Shown here piece after piece: positions 16,628-25,293 of a DNA stretch of 64,000 nt. Origin of the DNA: Cupriavidus sp. MP-37 (GTDB lineage Bacteria; Pseudomonadota; Gammaproteobacteria; Burkholderiales; Burkholderiaceae); NCBI RefSeq assembly GCF_020618415.1, contig NZ_CP085345.1:1798001-1862000 (forward strand), written 5' to 3'. Positions within the stretch are counted from its first letter, which is position 1; each line of letters begins with the position of its first letter. The notes beneath the pieces are model-generated. The model did no database searches, was not told the DNA's origin, and saw only the letters and a program-made list of their open reading frames with translations. The position numbers and the translations under genes were made by a program.

Positions 16628-16905
16628 GGTGGTTTCTCCGTTAGCTTGTTGAATTTGTCAGAAGGCGTTGCTTTGTGTGCGTGCCGTTCATGTACGGAAC
16701 TATAGGAGTCCAGCCGCACGCCAAGCGAGCGCTTTGCCGGATGAGTTATTCAAAAATACTGAATATACGGACGCAGCCGCCGGCGCCGCTGGCATGACGC
16801 AAATGTAATGACCCCGTTGCCCGAATGCCCGCCGCGCCTCGGTTAAACTTGCGGCTCGCTGCCGGCGCCCCGGTTGTCATGCCAGCAGCGCCGATCTCAC
16901 CCTTC

Positions 16906-17280
16906 ATGCAACGGCTCCTCCTCATCCTCCTTGCGCTCGTGCTGCCGCTCCAGTTCGCCTGGGCGGGAGCCGCCGCGTATTGCGGTCATGAGGTCGCGCC
17001 GTCGGACAAGGCCCACTTCGGCCATCACGAGCACCGGCACCAGGCCGGCATCGGCAAGCCGGAGCAGCCAGCCGATCCTGCGCAGGACAAGGCCAAGCTC
17101 AACCTTGCCGATCCAGACTGCGGCGTCTGCCATATCGCCTCGCTGCCCTTCGCGCCGGCCGACGCGCAGGACGTGCCTGCGCTGCGCCGGGTGGAGCTGG
17201 CGCCGCCAGTGCCGCAGCCCAGCTTCTCTTCGCACAGCGCGCGGGCTCCCGACCGCCCCCAGTGGCCGCGTCTCGCTTAG
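16906..17280 (+). CDS. czcI: CzcI-like small periplasmic metal-resistance protein
   Basis: The 124-residue protein begins MQRLLLILLALVLPLQFAWA, a signal peptide close to that of CzcI from C. metallidurans as I remember it. Next is a His-rich stretch (HFGHHEHRHQAG) that could bind metal, and a DPDCGVCH motif. CzcI is a small regulator-like protein at the head of czc operons. The ATG at 16906 starts the signal peptide directly. In-frame ATGs at 16825 and 16879 would add non-hydrophobic residues, and none of the three has a strong ribosome-binding site. It lies 115 bases before czcC. Confidence 0.8.
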   Translation: MQRLLLILLALVLPLQFAWAGAAAYCGHEVAPSDKAHFGHHEHRHQAGIGKPEQPADPAQDKAKLNLADPDCGVCHIASLPFAPADAQDVPALRRVELAPPVPQPSFSSHSARAPDRPQWPRLA

Positions 17281-17395
17281 CCGGCGAGACGACGCTTCCC
17301 CGCATTCCTGATCCTTGCGATCGCCCCCTGTCGTCATGACCACATGACGCCGGGCGTCTCGCCGAATTTCCCCGGTTTTTTTCTGGTGCAATTCG

Positions 17396-18628
17396 ATGCG
17401 AAGACTCTTGCTGCCGCTCGGGCTGGCGGCCGTGTTATCCAGCCCTTTGTCCGGCGTCGCGCAGACGCCGCCGGCACAGACACAGACCCGGATCCTGACT
17501 CTTGATGCCGCGCAGGCGTTGGCTGAAGCCGGCAGCTTCACGCTGTCCGCCGCCGGCAAGGAGCTCGACGCCACCGAAGGCGACCTGATCCAGTCGCGCG
17601 TGCTGCCCAACCCGGAGCTGGCGGTGTCGATGGAAGACACGCGCAAGGCCTCGCGCTCGACCACCGGCCAGTTCAACCTGCCGATCGAGCTGGGCGGCAA
17701 GCGCGCCGCGCGCATCGGCCTGGCCGAGCGCGGGCACGAGCTGGCGCAGGCTGAACTGGACAGCACCCGCGCCGAGCTGCGCGCCGCGGTGATCGCGCGC
17801 TTCTTCGGCGTACTGGTGGCGCAGGAGCGCGTCCGGCTGGCCGAGGGCTCGGTCGGCATCGCCAGCCAGGCCGCCGACGCCGCCGGGCGGCGCGTGGCGG
17901 CCGGCAAGGTAGCACCGCTTGAAGCCACGCGCGCCAGGGTGGAGCAGGCCAACGCCGAGCTGGAGCTGGCCGAGGCCACCGGCGCGCTGCAGTCCGCGCG
18001 GCAGGCGCTGGCGGCGCTGTGGGGCGACAGCGTGCCGCGCTTTGCGCAGGCGCAGGGCGATCTCGATGCGTTGCCGTCGCGGCCGGCGCCGGCTGCGTTG
18101 CAGGCGGCGCTGGAAGACTCCCCGCTGCTGGCGGCAAGCCGCCTGGCGGCGGAGCGCAGCCGTGCCGAAGTGGCGGTGCAGCGCAGCCGCCAGTATCCCG
18201 ACGTGACCGTGAGCCTGGGCGCCAAGCGCGACAACGAGGCCAATCGCAACATGGCGGTGCTGGGCGTGGCGATTCCGCTGCCGCTGTTCGATCGCAACCA
18301 GGGCAACCTGTATGCGGCGCTGCGCCGTGCCGACGGCGCGCAGGACGCACACGCCGCCACGCGCGTGCGCCTGCAGGGCGAACTGCAGCAGGCTTCGACG
18401 CAGCTCTCGGTGTCGCGCGCCGCGGCGCAGACGCTGCAGGCCTCGGTGCTGCCCGCGGCAGAGCAGGCCTACGCTGCCGCCTCGCGCGGATTCGAGGCCG
18501 GCAAGTTCGACTTCCTCGACGTGCTGGACGCCCAGCGCACGCTGTTCCAGGCGCGCATCCGCTACCTGGATGTGCTGGCCCGCACCTACGACGCGGCGGC
18601 GAACATCGACCGCATCCTCGGACACTGA
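17396..18628 (+). CDS. czcC: Outer-membrane efflux channel, TolC family (CzcC)
   Basis: This 410-residue protein has a signal peptide (LPLGLAAVLSSPLSGVAQ). The internally duplicated TolC architecture follows, with long alpha-helical coiled stretches such as NPELAVSMED... and QRSRQYPDVTVSLGAKRDNE. It ends with the usual FDFLDVLDAQRTLFQARIRYLDVLARTYDAAANIDRILG. It forms the outer-membrane duct of a tripartite RND pump. The gene is followed by the adaptor gene after 15 bases with a GGAAGCTCCGAC leader, so czcC-czcB-czcA form one transcript. Substrates (Co, Zn, Cd) are inferred from the CzcA relationship. Confidence 0.92.
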   Translation: MRRLLLPLGLAAVLSSPLSGVAQTPPAQTQTRILTLDAAQALAEAGSFTLSAAGKELDATEGDLIQSRVLPNPELAVSMEDTRKASRSTTGQFNLPIELGGKRAARIGLAERGHELAQAELDSTRAELRAAVIARFFGVLVAQERVRLAEGSVGIASQAADAAGRRVAAGKVAPLEATRARVEQANAELELAEATGALQSARQALAALWGDSVPRFAQAQGDLDALPSRPAPAALQAALEDSPLLAASRLAAERSRAEVAVQRSRQYPDVTVSLGAKRDNEANRNMAVLGVAIPLPLFDRNQGNLYAALRRADGAQDAHAATRVRLQGELQQASTQLSVSRAAAQTLQASVLPAAEQAYAAASRGFEAGKFDFLDVLDAQRTLFQARIRYLDVLARTYDAAANIDRILGH

Positions 18629-18643
18629 TACGGAAGCTCCGAC

Positions 18644-19915
18644 ATGGCAATGAGCAAGCAACAACGGGCCGCCGTGGTGGCCATCCTGGTCGCGGGGCTG
18701 CTGGGCGGCGCGGTGATCCTGTTCACCGGCAAGGGTGGTGGCGCCACCGGCGAGGCCGCGCACGGGCATGCCGGACATGGCGACGAGCACGGGCACGAGC
18801 ACGGCAAGGAAGAGAACAAGTCGGCGCATGCCGACGCGAGCGCGCCGGCGGCGCAACCGGAAGCCGAGGGCAAGCCGCACGTGATCGCGCTGACGCCCGC
18901 GCAGATCGAGCAGGCCGGCATCGGCATGGCCACCGCCGCTGCCGCGGCGCTGCGCAGCGGCGTCGATTTCCCCGGCGAGATCCGCTTCAACGACGACCGC
19001 ACCGCGCACGTGGTGCCGCGCGTCGCGGGCGTGGCGCAGGCGGTGCCGGCCAACCTGGGCCAGGCGGTGCGCAAGGGCGAGGTATTGGCGCTGATTGCCA
19101 GCACCACGGTGGCGGAGCAGCGCAGCGAACTGCTGGCCGCGCAGAAGCGCGAGGCACTGGCGCGGGCCACCTACGCGCGCGAGAAGACGCTGTGGCAGGA
19201 GAAGATCTCCGCCGAGCAGGACTACCAGCAGGCGCGCACCGCGCTGGAAGAGGCGCAGATCGCGGTGCAGAACGCGCGCCAGAAGCTCACCGCGATCGGC
19301 GCCGCCGAGCGCGGCGGGGCCGGTGGCGGCGCGCTGAACCAGTTCGCGCTGCGCGCGCCGTTCGACGGCATCGTGGTCGAGAAGCACCTGTCGGTGGGCG
19401 AAGCGGTCAAGGAAGACGCCAGCGTCTTCACGGTCTCGGACCTGAGTTCGGTATGGGCGGAGTTCGTGGTGTCCGCGCGCGACCTGGACCGGGTGCGCGT
19501 GGGCGAGGCGGTCACGGTGCGCTCCAGCGCCTCCGCCACGCAGGCCGAAGGCAAGGTGTCCTACGTCGGCGCCTTGCTGGGCGAGCAGACCCGCACCGCC
19601 AAGGCGCGCGTGACGCTGGCCAACCCGGGTACGGCATGGCGCCCGGGGCTGTTCGTCACAGTCAGCGTGCTGGGCGCGCCGGTGCAGGCGCCGGTGACGG
19701 TAGCGGCCGACGCGGTACAGCAGGTCGATGGCCAGAGCGTGGTGTTCGTCGCGGTGCCGGACGGGTTTGCGGTGCAGCCGGTCAATACCGGGCGTACCGA
19801 CGGCAAGCTGGTTGAGGTGACCCAGGGCCTGCAGGCCGGCGCGCGCTACGCCGCGGCCAACAGCTTCATCCTCAAGTCCGAGCTGGGCAAAGCCAGCGCT
19901 GGGCATGAGCACTGA
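18644..19915 (+). CDS. czcB: RND efflux periplasmic adaptor (CzcB)
   Basis: The 423-residue membrane-fusion protein has one N-terminal transmembrane anchor (VVAILVAGLLGGAVILFTG). A His/Glu-rich segment follows at about residues 39-60 (HGHAGHGDEHGHEHGK) that probably captures divalent metal in the periplasm. Then come the barrel-sandwich/lipoyl halves (FPGEIRFNDDRTAHVVPRVAG, FALRAPFDGIVVEKHLSVGE), a coiled-coil hairpin and the beta-barrel domain. It links CzcA to CzcC. The tail SAGHEH carries two more His. The stop codon overlaps the region holding the ribosome-binding site of czcA. Confidence 0.92.
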   Translation: MAMSKQQRAAVVAILVAGLLGGAVILFTGKGGGATGEAAHGHAGHGDEHGHEHGKEENKSAHADASAPAAQPEAEGKPHVIALTPAQIEQAGIGMATAAAAALRSGVDFPGEIRFNDDRTAHVVPRVAGVAQAVPANLGQAVRKGEVLALIASTTVAEQRSELLAAQKREALARATYAREKTLWQEKISAEQDYQQARTALEEAQIAVQNARQKLTAIGAAERGGAGGGALNQFALRAPFDGIVVEKHLSVGEAVKEDASVFTVSDLSSVWAEFVVSARDLDRVRVGEAVTVRSSASATQAEGKVSYVGALLGEQTRTAKARVTLANPGTAWRPGLFVTVSVLGAPVQAPVTVAADAVQQVDGQSVVFVAVPDGFAVQPVNTGRTDGKLVEVTQGLQAGARYAAANSFILKSELGKASAGHEH

Positions 19916-19928
19916 GCGGGAGGCGCGC

Positions 19929-22900
19929 ATGTTCGAACGCCTGATCCGCTTTGCCATTGCGCAACGCTGGCTGGTGCTGCTGGCGGTGCTGGGCATGGCC
20001 GCGCTGGGCCTGTACAGCTACACCCGGCTGCCGATCGACGCGGTGCCCGACATCACCAACGTGCAGGTGCAGATCAACACCGCCGCGCCGGGCTACTCGC
20101 CGCTGGAGACCGAGCAGCGCATCACCTATCCCGTCGAGACCGTGATGGCGGGGCTGCCCGGCCTGGAGCAGACCCGCTCGCTGTCGCGCTACGGGCTGTC
20201 GCAGGTGACGGTGATCTTCCGCGACGGCACCGACATCCACTTTGCGCGCCAGTTGGTCAACCAGCGCATCCAGGAAGCGCGCGACCAGTTGCCGCCCGGC
20301 ATCACGCCCGCGATGGGACCGATCTCGACCGGGCTGGGCGAGATCTACCTGTGGACCGTCGAAGCCGACCCCGGCGCGCGCAAGCCCGATGGCAGCGCCT
20401 ACACGCTGTCCGACCTGCGCGAGATCCAGGACTGGGTGATCCGGCCACAGCTGCGCAACGTGCCGGGCGTGACCGAGGTCAACGCCATCGGCGGCCATGC
20501 GCGCGCCTACGTGGTGGCGCCGGAGCTGGAACGCATGGCGTCGTACGGGCTGGCGCTGGCCGATGTGGTGGGTGCGCTGGAGAAGAACAACGACAACGTC
20601 GGCGCGGGCTATATCGAGCGCAACGGCGAGCAGTACCTGGTGCGTGTGCCGGGCCAGGTGCGCTCGCTTGATGAAATCGGCGACGTGATCGTCGGCAGCG
20701 CGCAGGGCCAGCCGATCCGCGTGCGCGACGTGGCCACGGTGCAGACCGGCGGCGAGCTGCGCACCGGCGCGGCCACCGAGAACGGCCGCGAGGTGGTGCT
20801 GGGCACCGTGTTCATGCTGATCGGCGAGAACAGCCGCGCGGTGTCGCAGGCGGTCGACCGCAAGATGGCCGAGATCAACCGCACGCTGCCGGCGGGGGTG
20901 AAGGCCGTCACCGTGTACGACCGCACCACGCTGGTCGACAAGGCCATCGCCACGGTCAAGAAGAACCTGCTCGAAGGCGCGGTGCTGGTGATCGCCATCC
21001 TGTTCCTGTTCCTGGGCAACCTGCGCGCGGCGCTGATCACCGCGCTGGTGATCCCGCTGTCGATGCTGTTTACCTTCACGGGCATGGTCCACTACCGCAT
21101 CAGCGCCAACCTGATGAGCCTGGGCGCGCTGGACTTCGGCATCATCGTCGACGGCGCGGTGGTGATCGTCGAGAACTGCGTGCGCCGGCTGGCCCATGCG
21201 CAGGCCAGCCAGGGACGCGCGCTGACGCGCGACGAGCGCCTGCACGAAGTCTTTGCCGCCGCGCGCGAGGCGCGCCGGCCGCTGCTGTACGGCCAGCTGA
21301 TCATCATGGTGGTGTACCTGCCGATCTTTGCGCTCACGGGCGTCGAGGGCAAGATGTTCCATCCGATGGCCTTTACCGTGGTGCTGGCGCTGCTGGGGGC
21401 GATGGTGCTGTCGGTGACTTTCGTGCCGGCGGCGGTGGCGCTGTTTATCGGCAACCGCGTGGCCGAGCGCGACAACCGGCTGATGGCGTGGGCGCGCCGC
21501 CGCTACGCGGTGCTGCTGGAGCGCGCGCTGGCCGCAACGCCGGTGGTGCTGGCCGGTGCCGGCGTGGCCGTGGTGTTGTGCCTGGCGATTGCCACGCGCC
21601 TGGGCAGCGAATTCGTGCCCAGCCTCAACGAAGGCGACCTCGCGGTGCAGGCGCTGCGCATCCCCGGCACCAGCCTGACGCAATCGGTGGCGATGCAGCA
21701 GCAGGTGGAAACCGCGCTGAAGGCCAAATTCCCGGAGATCGAGCGCATCTTTGCCCGCACCGGCACCGCGGAGATTGCCTCTGACCCGATGCCGCCGAAT
21801 ATCTCCGACGGCTACATCATGCTCAAGCCCGAGTCGCAATGGCCCGAGCCGCGCCGCACGCGCGACGCGCTGATCGCCACGATCCGCGCCGAAGTGGGCA
21901 AGCTGCCGGGCAACAACTATGAGTTCTCGCAACCGATCCAGCTGCGCTTCAACGAGCTGATCTCGGGCGTGCGCTCGGACGTGGCGGTCAAGGTGTTCGG
22001 CGACGATAACGCCGTGCTGGAACAGACCGCCAACCGCATCGCCGCGGTGCTGCAGGGCATTCCCGGCGCGGCCGAGGTCAAGGTCGAGCAGACCACCGGG
22101 CTGCCGATGCTGACGGTGCAGATCGACCGCAACCAGGCCGCGCGCTACGGGCTGAACCTGCGCGAGATCCAGGACGCGGTGTCGATCGGCATCGGCGGCA
22201 AGGTGTCCGGCACCTTCTTCAGCGGCGACCGGCGCTTCGATATCGTGGTGCGCCTGCCTGAGGCCGTGCGCGCCGACGTCGACGCGCTGCGGCGCCTGCC
22301 GGTGGCGCTTCCCAAAGACGCCGGCGCACCCACCAGCTATATCCCGCTGAGCGAAGTCGCCAGCGTGGAGATGGCGCCGGGCCCCAACCAGGTTTCGCGC
22401 GAGAACGGCAAGCGCCGCATCGTGGTCAGCGCCAACGTGCGCGGGCGCGATATCGGCAGCTTCGTGCCCGAAGCCGAGGCCGCCATCCGCGCGCGCGTGG
22501 CGATCCCCGCCGGCTACTGGACCAGCTGGGGCGGCACCTTCGAGCAATTGCAGTCCGCCACCGCGCGGCTGCGCGTGGTGGTGCCGCTGGCGCTGGGGCT
22601 GGTGTTCGTGCTGCTGTTCGCCATGTTCGGCAACGTCAAGGATGGGCTGCTGGTCTTCACCGGCATTCCGTTCGCGCTGACCGGCGGCATCCTGGCGCTG
22701 TGGCTGCGCGGCATTCCTTTGTCGATCTCGGCGGCGGTGGGCTTTATCGCGCTGTGCGGCGTCGCGGTGCTCAACGGGCTGGTGATGCTCTCGTTCATCC
22801 GCTCGCTGCGCGAGGCCGGCCACGGCCTGGACCATGCCATCCGCGAAGGCGCGCTGACGCGGCTGCGCCCGGTGCTGATGACGGCGCTGGTGGCCTCGCT

Positions 22901-23093
22901 CGGCTTCGTGCCGATGGCGCTGGCCACCGGCACCGGCGCCGAGGTGCAGCGGCCGCTGGCGACGGTGGTGATCGGCGGCATCCTGTCGTCGACGGCGCTG
23001 ACGCTGCTGGTGCTGCCGGTGCTGTACCGGCTCGCGCATCGCAACGACGGGCCGGTGACGGCGGCGGTGCGCGGCGCAGGGGAGCTCGCTTGA
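19929..23093 (+). CDS. czcA: Heavy-metal RND proton antiporter (CzcA, HME family)
   Basis: This roughly 1054-residue inner-membrane pump has 12 expected helices and two large periplasmic loops. It exports divalent metal against proton influx as part of CzcCBA. The HME signature DFGIIVDGAVVIVEN falls at residues 402-416 when counted from ATG 19929. Asp402, Asp408 and Glu415 thus align with the proton-relay residues reported for C. metallidurans CzcA. That agreement, and the GGGAGG site six bases upstream, favour ATG 19929 over the in-frame ATG at 19905 that overlaps czcB. Specificity for Co/Zn/Cd is inferred. Confidence 0.95.
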   Translation: MFERLIRFAIAQRWLVLLAVLGMAALGLYSYTRLPIDAVPDITNVQVQINTAAPGYSPLETEQRITYPVETVMAGLPGLEQTRSLSRYGLSQVTVIFRDGTDIHFARQLVNQRIQEARDQLPPGITPAMGPISTGLGEIYLWTVEADPGARKPDGSAYTLSDLREIQDWVIRPQLRNVPGVTEVNAIGGHARAYVVAPELERMASYGLALADVVGALEKNNDNVGAGYIERNGEQYLVRVPGQVRSLDEIGDVIVGSAQGQPIRVRDVATVQTGGELRTGAATENGREVVLGTVFMLIGENSRAVSQAVDRKMAEINRTLPAGVKAVTVYDRTTLVDKAIATVKKNLLEGAVLVIAILFLFLGNLRAALITALVIPLSMLFTFTGMVHYRISANLMSLGALDFGIIVDGAVVIVENCVRRLAHAQASQGRALTRDERLHEVFAAAREARRPLLYGQLIIMVVYLPIFALTGVEGKMFHPMAFTVVLALLGAMVLSVTFVPAAVALFIGNRVAERDNRLMAWARRRYAVLLERALAATPVVLAGAGVAVVLCLAIATRLGSEFVPSLNEGDLAVQALRIPGTSLTQSVAMQQQVETALKAKFPEIERIFARTGTAEIASDPMPPNISDGYIMLKPESQWPEPRRTRDALIATIRAEVGKLPGNNYEFSQPIQLRFNELISGVRSDVAVKVFGDDNAVLEQTANRIAAVLQGIPGAAEVKVEQTTGLPMLTVQIDRNQAARYGLNLREIQDAVSIGIGGKVSGTFFSGDRRFDIVVRLPEAVRADVDALRRLPVALPKDAGAPTSYIPLSEVASVEMAPGPNQVSRENGKRRIVVSANVRGRDIGSFVPEAEAAIRARVAIPAGYWTSWGGTFEQLQSATARLRVVVPLALGLVFVLLFAMFGNVKDGLLVFTGIPFALTGGILALWLRGIPLSISAAVGFIALCGVAVLNGLVMLSFIRSLREAGHGLDHAIREGALTRLRPVLMTALVASLGFVPMALATGTGAEVQRPLATVVIGGILSSTALTLLVLPVLYRLAHRNDGPVTAAVRGAGELA

Positions 23094-23108
23094 AACCGAT
23101 CGCTGCTC

Positions 23109-23504
23109 TTACTGGGGCGCACCAGGCAACGCGCCGGGCGTCAGCACGCTCCATCCCGAGACCCCGCTCGAGGTGCTCCGGCGCTGGCTCCTGAGGACAC
23201 TGTTCTGGTCGAATTCGAACAGCACCGTCGACGACCGGATCGCGCCGCCGGCAAACAGCGGCCCGATGAACGGAATGAAGCTCTCCGGATGGGGCTGGGA
23301 CGTGGCAAACGAATAGACCAGGATGGTGGACCCGTCGCGCAGCGTCGCGTGCGAGGACGGGGGGCCCAGCTGCGCGGTGACTTCGTCGAGCGTGGAGAAG
23401 CCGGGCAGGAAGTTCGACAGGTGCTCGGGCTTCACGTCGACGCCCGTCGACACGCATGCCGACAACAGGATGCCGGCCACAACCAGTGCGTGAACACGCT
23501 TCAT
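23109..23504 (-). CDS. Small lipoprotein, SmpA/BamE-like
   Basis: The 131-residue protein has a lipoprotein signal (ALVVAGILLSACVS, lipid-modified Cys near residue 17). NFLPGFSTLDEVTAQLGPPSS and TILVYSFATS follow, then LFEFDQNSVLRSQ. This is the fold pattern of SmpA/OmlA-type outer-membrane lipoproteins that resemble BamE. It is not the usual BamE gene in context or length, so the role is open. The ATG at 23502-23504 begins the signal peptide; an upstream in-frame start has no signal. It converges on czcA, 15 bases apart. Confidence 0.75.
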   Translation of the reverse strand: MKRVHALVVAGILLSACVSTGVDVKPEHLSNFLPGFSTLDEVTAQLGPPSSHATLRDGSTILVYSFATSQPHPESFIPFIGPLFAGGAIRSSTVLFEFDQNSVLRSQRRSTSSGVSGWSVLTPGALPGAPQ

Positions 23505-23746
23505 GTCGCCACCGCCGTACTTGGTCCGGCGTGGTCTGACAGCGTGGTGGAGGCCATGGTGCCAGCGTCGCCGCCCGGGAGGTGCGGCACGCCGTGCCTG
23601 AAGCATACATCCATTTGCCGGCACGCATTCGACAGTTCACGACGCCATGAATCTTTGCCCGGCCGGGGCCCGGCATGATGCGCATGTGCGCCGGACATCG
23701 CGGCGCGCAGATCGCCGCCGCCGCGGCACCTACCGTTCGCGCCACC

Positions 23747-24910
23747 ATGAACCAGAGCCCCATTGCAGCGACGGCGCAGAGCGCCGGGATCGACCCGCTC
23801 AGCGCCGTCACCCATCCCGGCCCGTATCCGTATTACCGGGAACTGGCCGCCAGCCGGCCCTTCTTCCGCGATGCCCGGCTGGGCTTGTGGGTGGCGGCCG
23901 GACCGCGTGAAGTCGCGGCCGTGCTGGCACACGCCGACTGCCGCGTGCGGCCGCCCGCGCAGCCGGTGCCGCCGGCCCTGGCCGGCACCGCTGCCGGTGA
24001 ACTGTTCGGCCGCCTGGTCCGGATGAACGATGGCGCCGCGCATGCGCCGCTGAAGGCGCTGCTGATGCCGATGCTGGCGGCGGTGGATCCGGTCCAGGCC
24101 GCGCAGCAGGCCGCCGCGATGGCGCAGGTGCTGGATGCCGGCGACGGCGCGCGCACGGCCATGCCGGCCGCGTCGGTCAACCGCTGGCTCTTTGCCTTGC
24201 CGGTCGTCGCGTTGGCATCCGTGCTCGGCCTGCCGATGGCGCGCGACCGTGGCACGGCGGTCGAGGTCGCGCAACAGGTTGCCGCGTTTGCCGCCGCCCA
24301 GTCGCCGCTGGCGGACACGGACACCGTGCGCGCCGGCGCCGAGGCTGCGCGGTGGCTGGGCACATGGTTGGCTTCGGCGCTGGCCAGCAGCGTCGCGGCT
24401 GACGGACCGCTGCCAGTGCTGCAGCAAGCGGCACAGGCCGCCGGTATCGAAGCGCAGGCCGTCGCCGCCAATATCATCGGCTTGCTGGTCCAGGCCTGCG
24501 AAGCGGCAGCGGGGCTCGCGGGCAATACTCTGCTGTGGCTGGGCCGCGATCCATCCGCCGGCGGTATGCCGTTGCAAGGCGTGGTGGCGCGCGTCGCGCA
24601 GGACGACCCGCCGGTGCAGAATACGCGCCGATTTCTTGCCGCGGATACCGAGCTTTGCGGCCATGCCGTCAAGGCCGGCGACACGGTGCTGGTGCTGCTG
24701 GCCGCGGCGTCATGCAGCGGCCTTGCCGACGATGCGCGGGCGTGGACCTTCGGCCATGGCCGCCATGCTTGCCCCGGCGACCGGCTGGCGCAGGCGCTGG
24801 CTGCGGCGACGGTGTCGGCGCTATGCGCGCGTGGCGCCGATCCCTACGCGCTGGCGCGCGCCTTCCGCTATCGTCCGTCGCTGAATGCGCGCATTCCCCA
24901 TTTCCTTTGA
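23747..24910 (+). CDS. Divergent cytochrome P450
   Basis: The 387-residue protein ends with a good heme-binding loop, FGHGRHACPG (Cys ligand near residue 342), and begins with DPLSAVTHPGPYPYYRELAASRPFF, a typical bacterial P450 start. Several hallmarks are altered. The I-helix reads LLVQACEAAAGLAG, so the acid is kept but the Thr of the oxygen-activating pair is Ala. In the K-helix, the Glu of ExxR appears to be Val (VVARVAQDDPPVQ). The segment between the K-helix and the heme loop is about 20 residues short. It still may bind heme but probably not as a standard monooxygenase. I used ATG 23747 because it begins the conserved part. It is followed by an ABM-domain gene after 16 bases. Confidence 0.8.
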   Translation: MNQSPIAATAQSAGIDPLSAVTHPGPYPYYRELAASRPFFRDARLGLWVAAGPREVAAVLAHADCRVRPPAQPVPPALAGTAAGELFGRLVRMNDGAAHAPLKALLMPMLAAVDPVQAAQQAAAMAQVLDAGDGARTAMPAASVNRWLFALPVVALASVLGLPMARDRGTAVEVAQQVAAFAAAQSPLADTDTVRAGAEAARWLGTWLASALASSVAADGPLPVLQQAAQAAGIEAQAVAANIIGLLVQACEAAAGLAGNTLLWLGRDPSAGGMPLQGVVARVAQDDPPVQNTRRFLAADTELCGHAVKAGDTVLVLLAAASCSGLADDARAWTFGHGRHACPGDRLAQALAAATVSALCARGADPYALARAFRYRPSLNARIPHFL

Positions 24911-24926
24911 TACTACGGAGACAACC

Positions 24927-25283
24927 ATGATCGCAGTCATCTTCGAGGTCGAGCCCGCACCGGGCCGGCAGGACACCTACCTCGACATCGCCGCGCACCT
25001 GCGCCCGCAGCTCGAGGCCATCGATGGCTTTATCTCGGTGGAGCGCTTCCAGAGCCTGACCAACCCCAACAAGCTGCTGTCGCTGTCGTTCTTCCGCGAC
25101 GAGGCCGCGGTGATCGCGTGGCGCAATACGCTGGCGCACCGCCAGGCGCAGGCCGCCGGGCGCAGCGGCGTGTTTGCCGGCTACCGGTTGCGCGTGGCGC
25201 AGGTGCTGCGCGACTACGGGCTCGATGCGCGCGAGCAGGCGCCGGCGGACAGCCGCGCGGTGCACGACCGCGCCGCTGACTGA
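24927..25283 (+). CDS. ABM-domain monooxygenase-like protein
   Basis: This 118-residue cytoplasmic protein has an antibiotic-biosynthesis monooxygenase (ABM, dimeric ferredoxin-like) domain: MIAVIFEVEPAPGRQDTYLDIAA, then FISVERFQSLTNPNKLLSLSFFRDEAAVIAWRNTLAHRQAQAAGR. Family members range from cofactor-free oxygenases to heme-degrading IsdG-like enzymes. The start with ACGGAGAC ribosome-binding site lies 16 bases after the P450 gene, so the two are probably translated from one message. Pairing with a heme protein makes a heme-related or substrate-sharing role plausible but unproven. Confidence 0.82.
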   Translation: MIAVIFEVEPAPGRQDTYLDIAAHLRPQLEAIDGFISVERFQSLTNPNKLLSLSFFRDEAAVIAWRNTLAHRQAQAAGRSGVFAGYRLRVAQVLRDYGLDAREQAPADSRAVHDRAAD

Positions 25284-25293
25284 AGGCGCGGCG

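Noticed and set aside
19872..23039. A 1055-residue open frame antisense to czcA
   Set aside because: It is a byproduct of high GC in the third codon positions of czcA. It has low-complexity His/Arg/Gln text with no domain, no ribosome-binding site and no plausible membrane or fold pattern.
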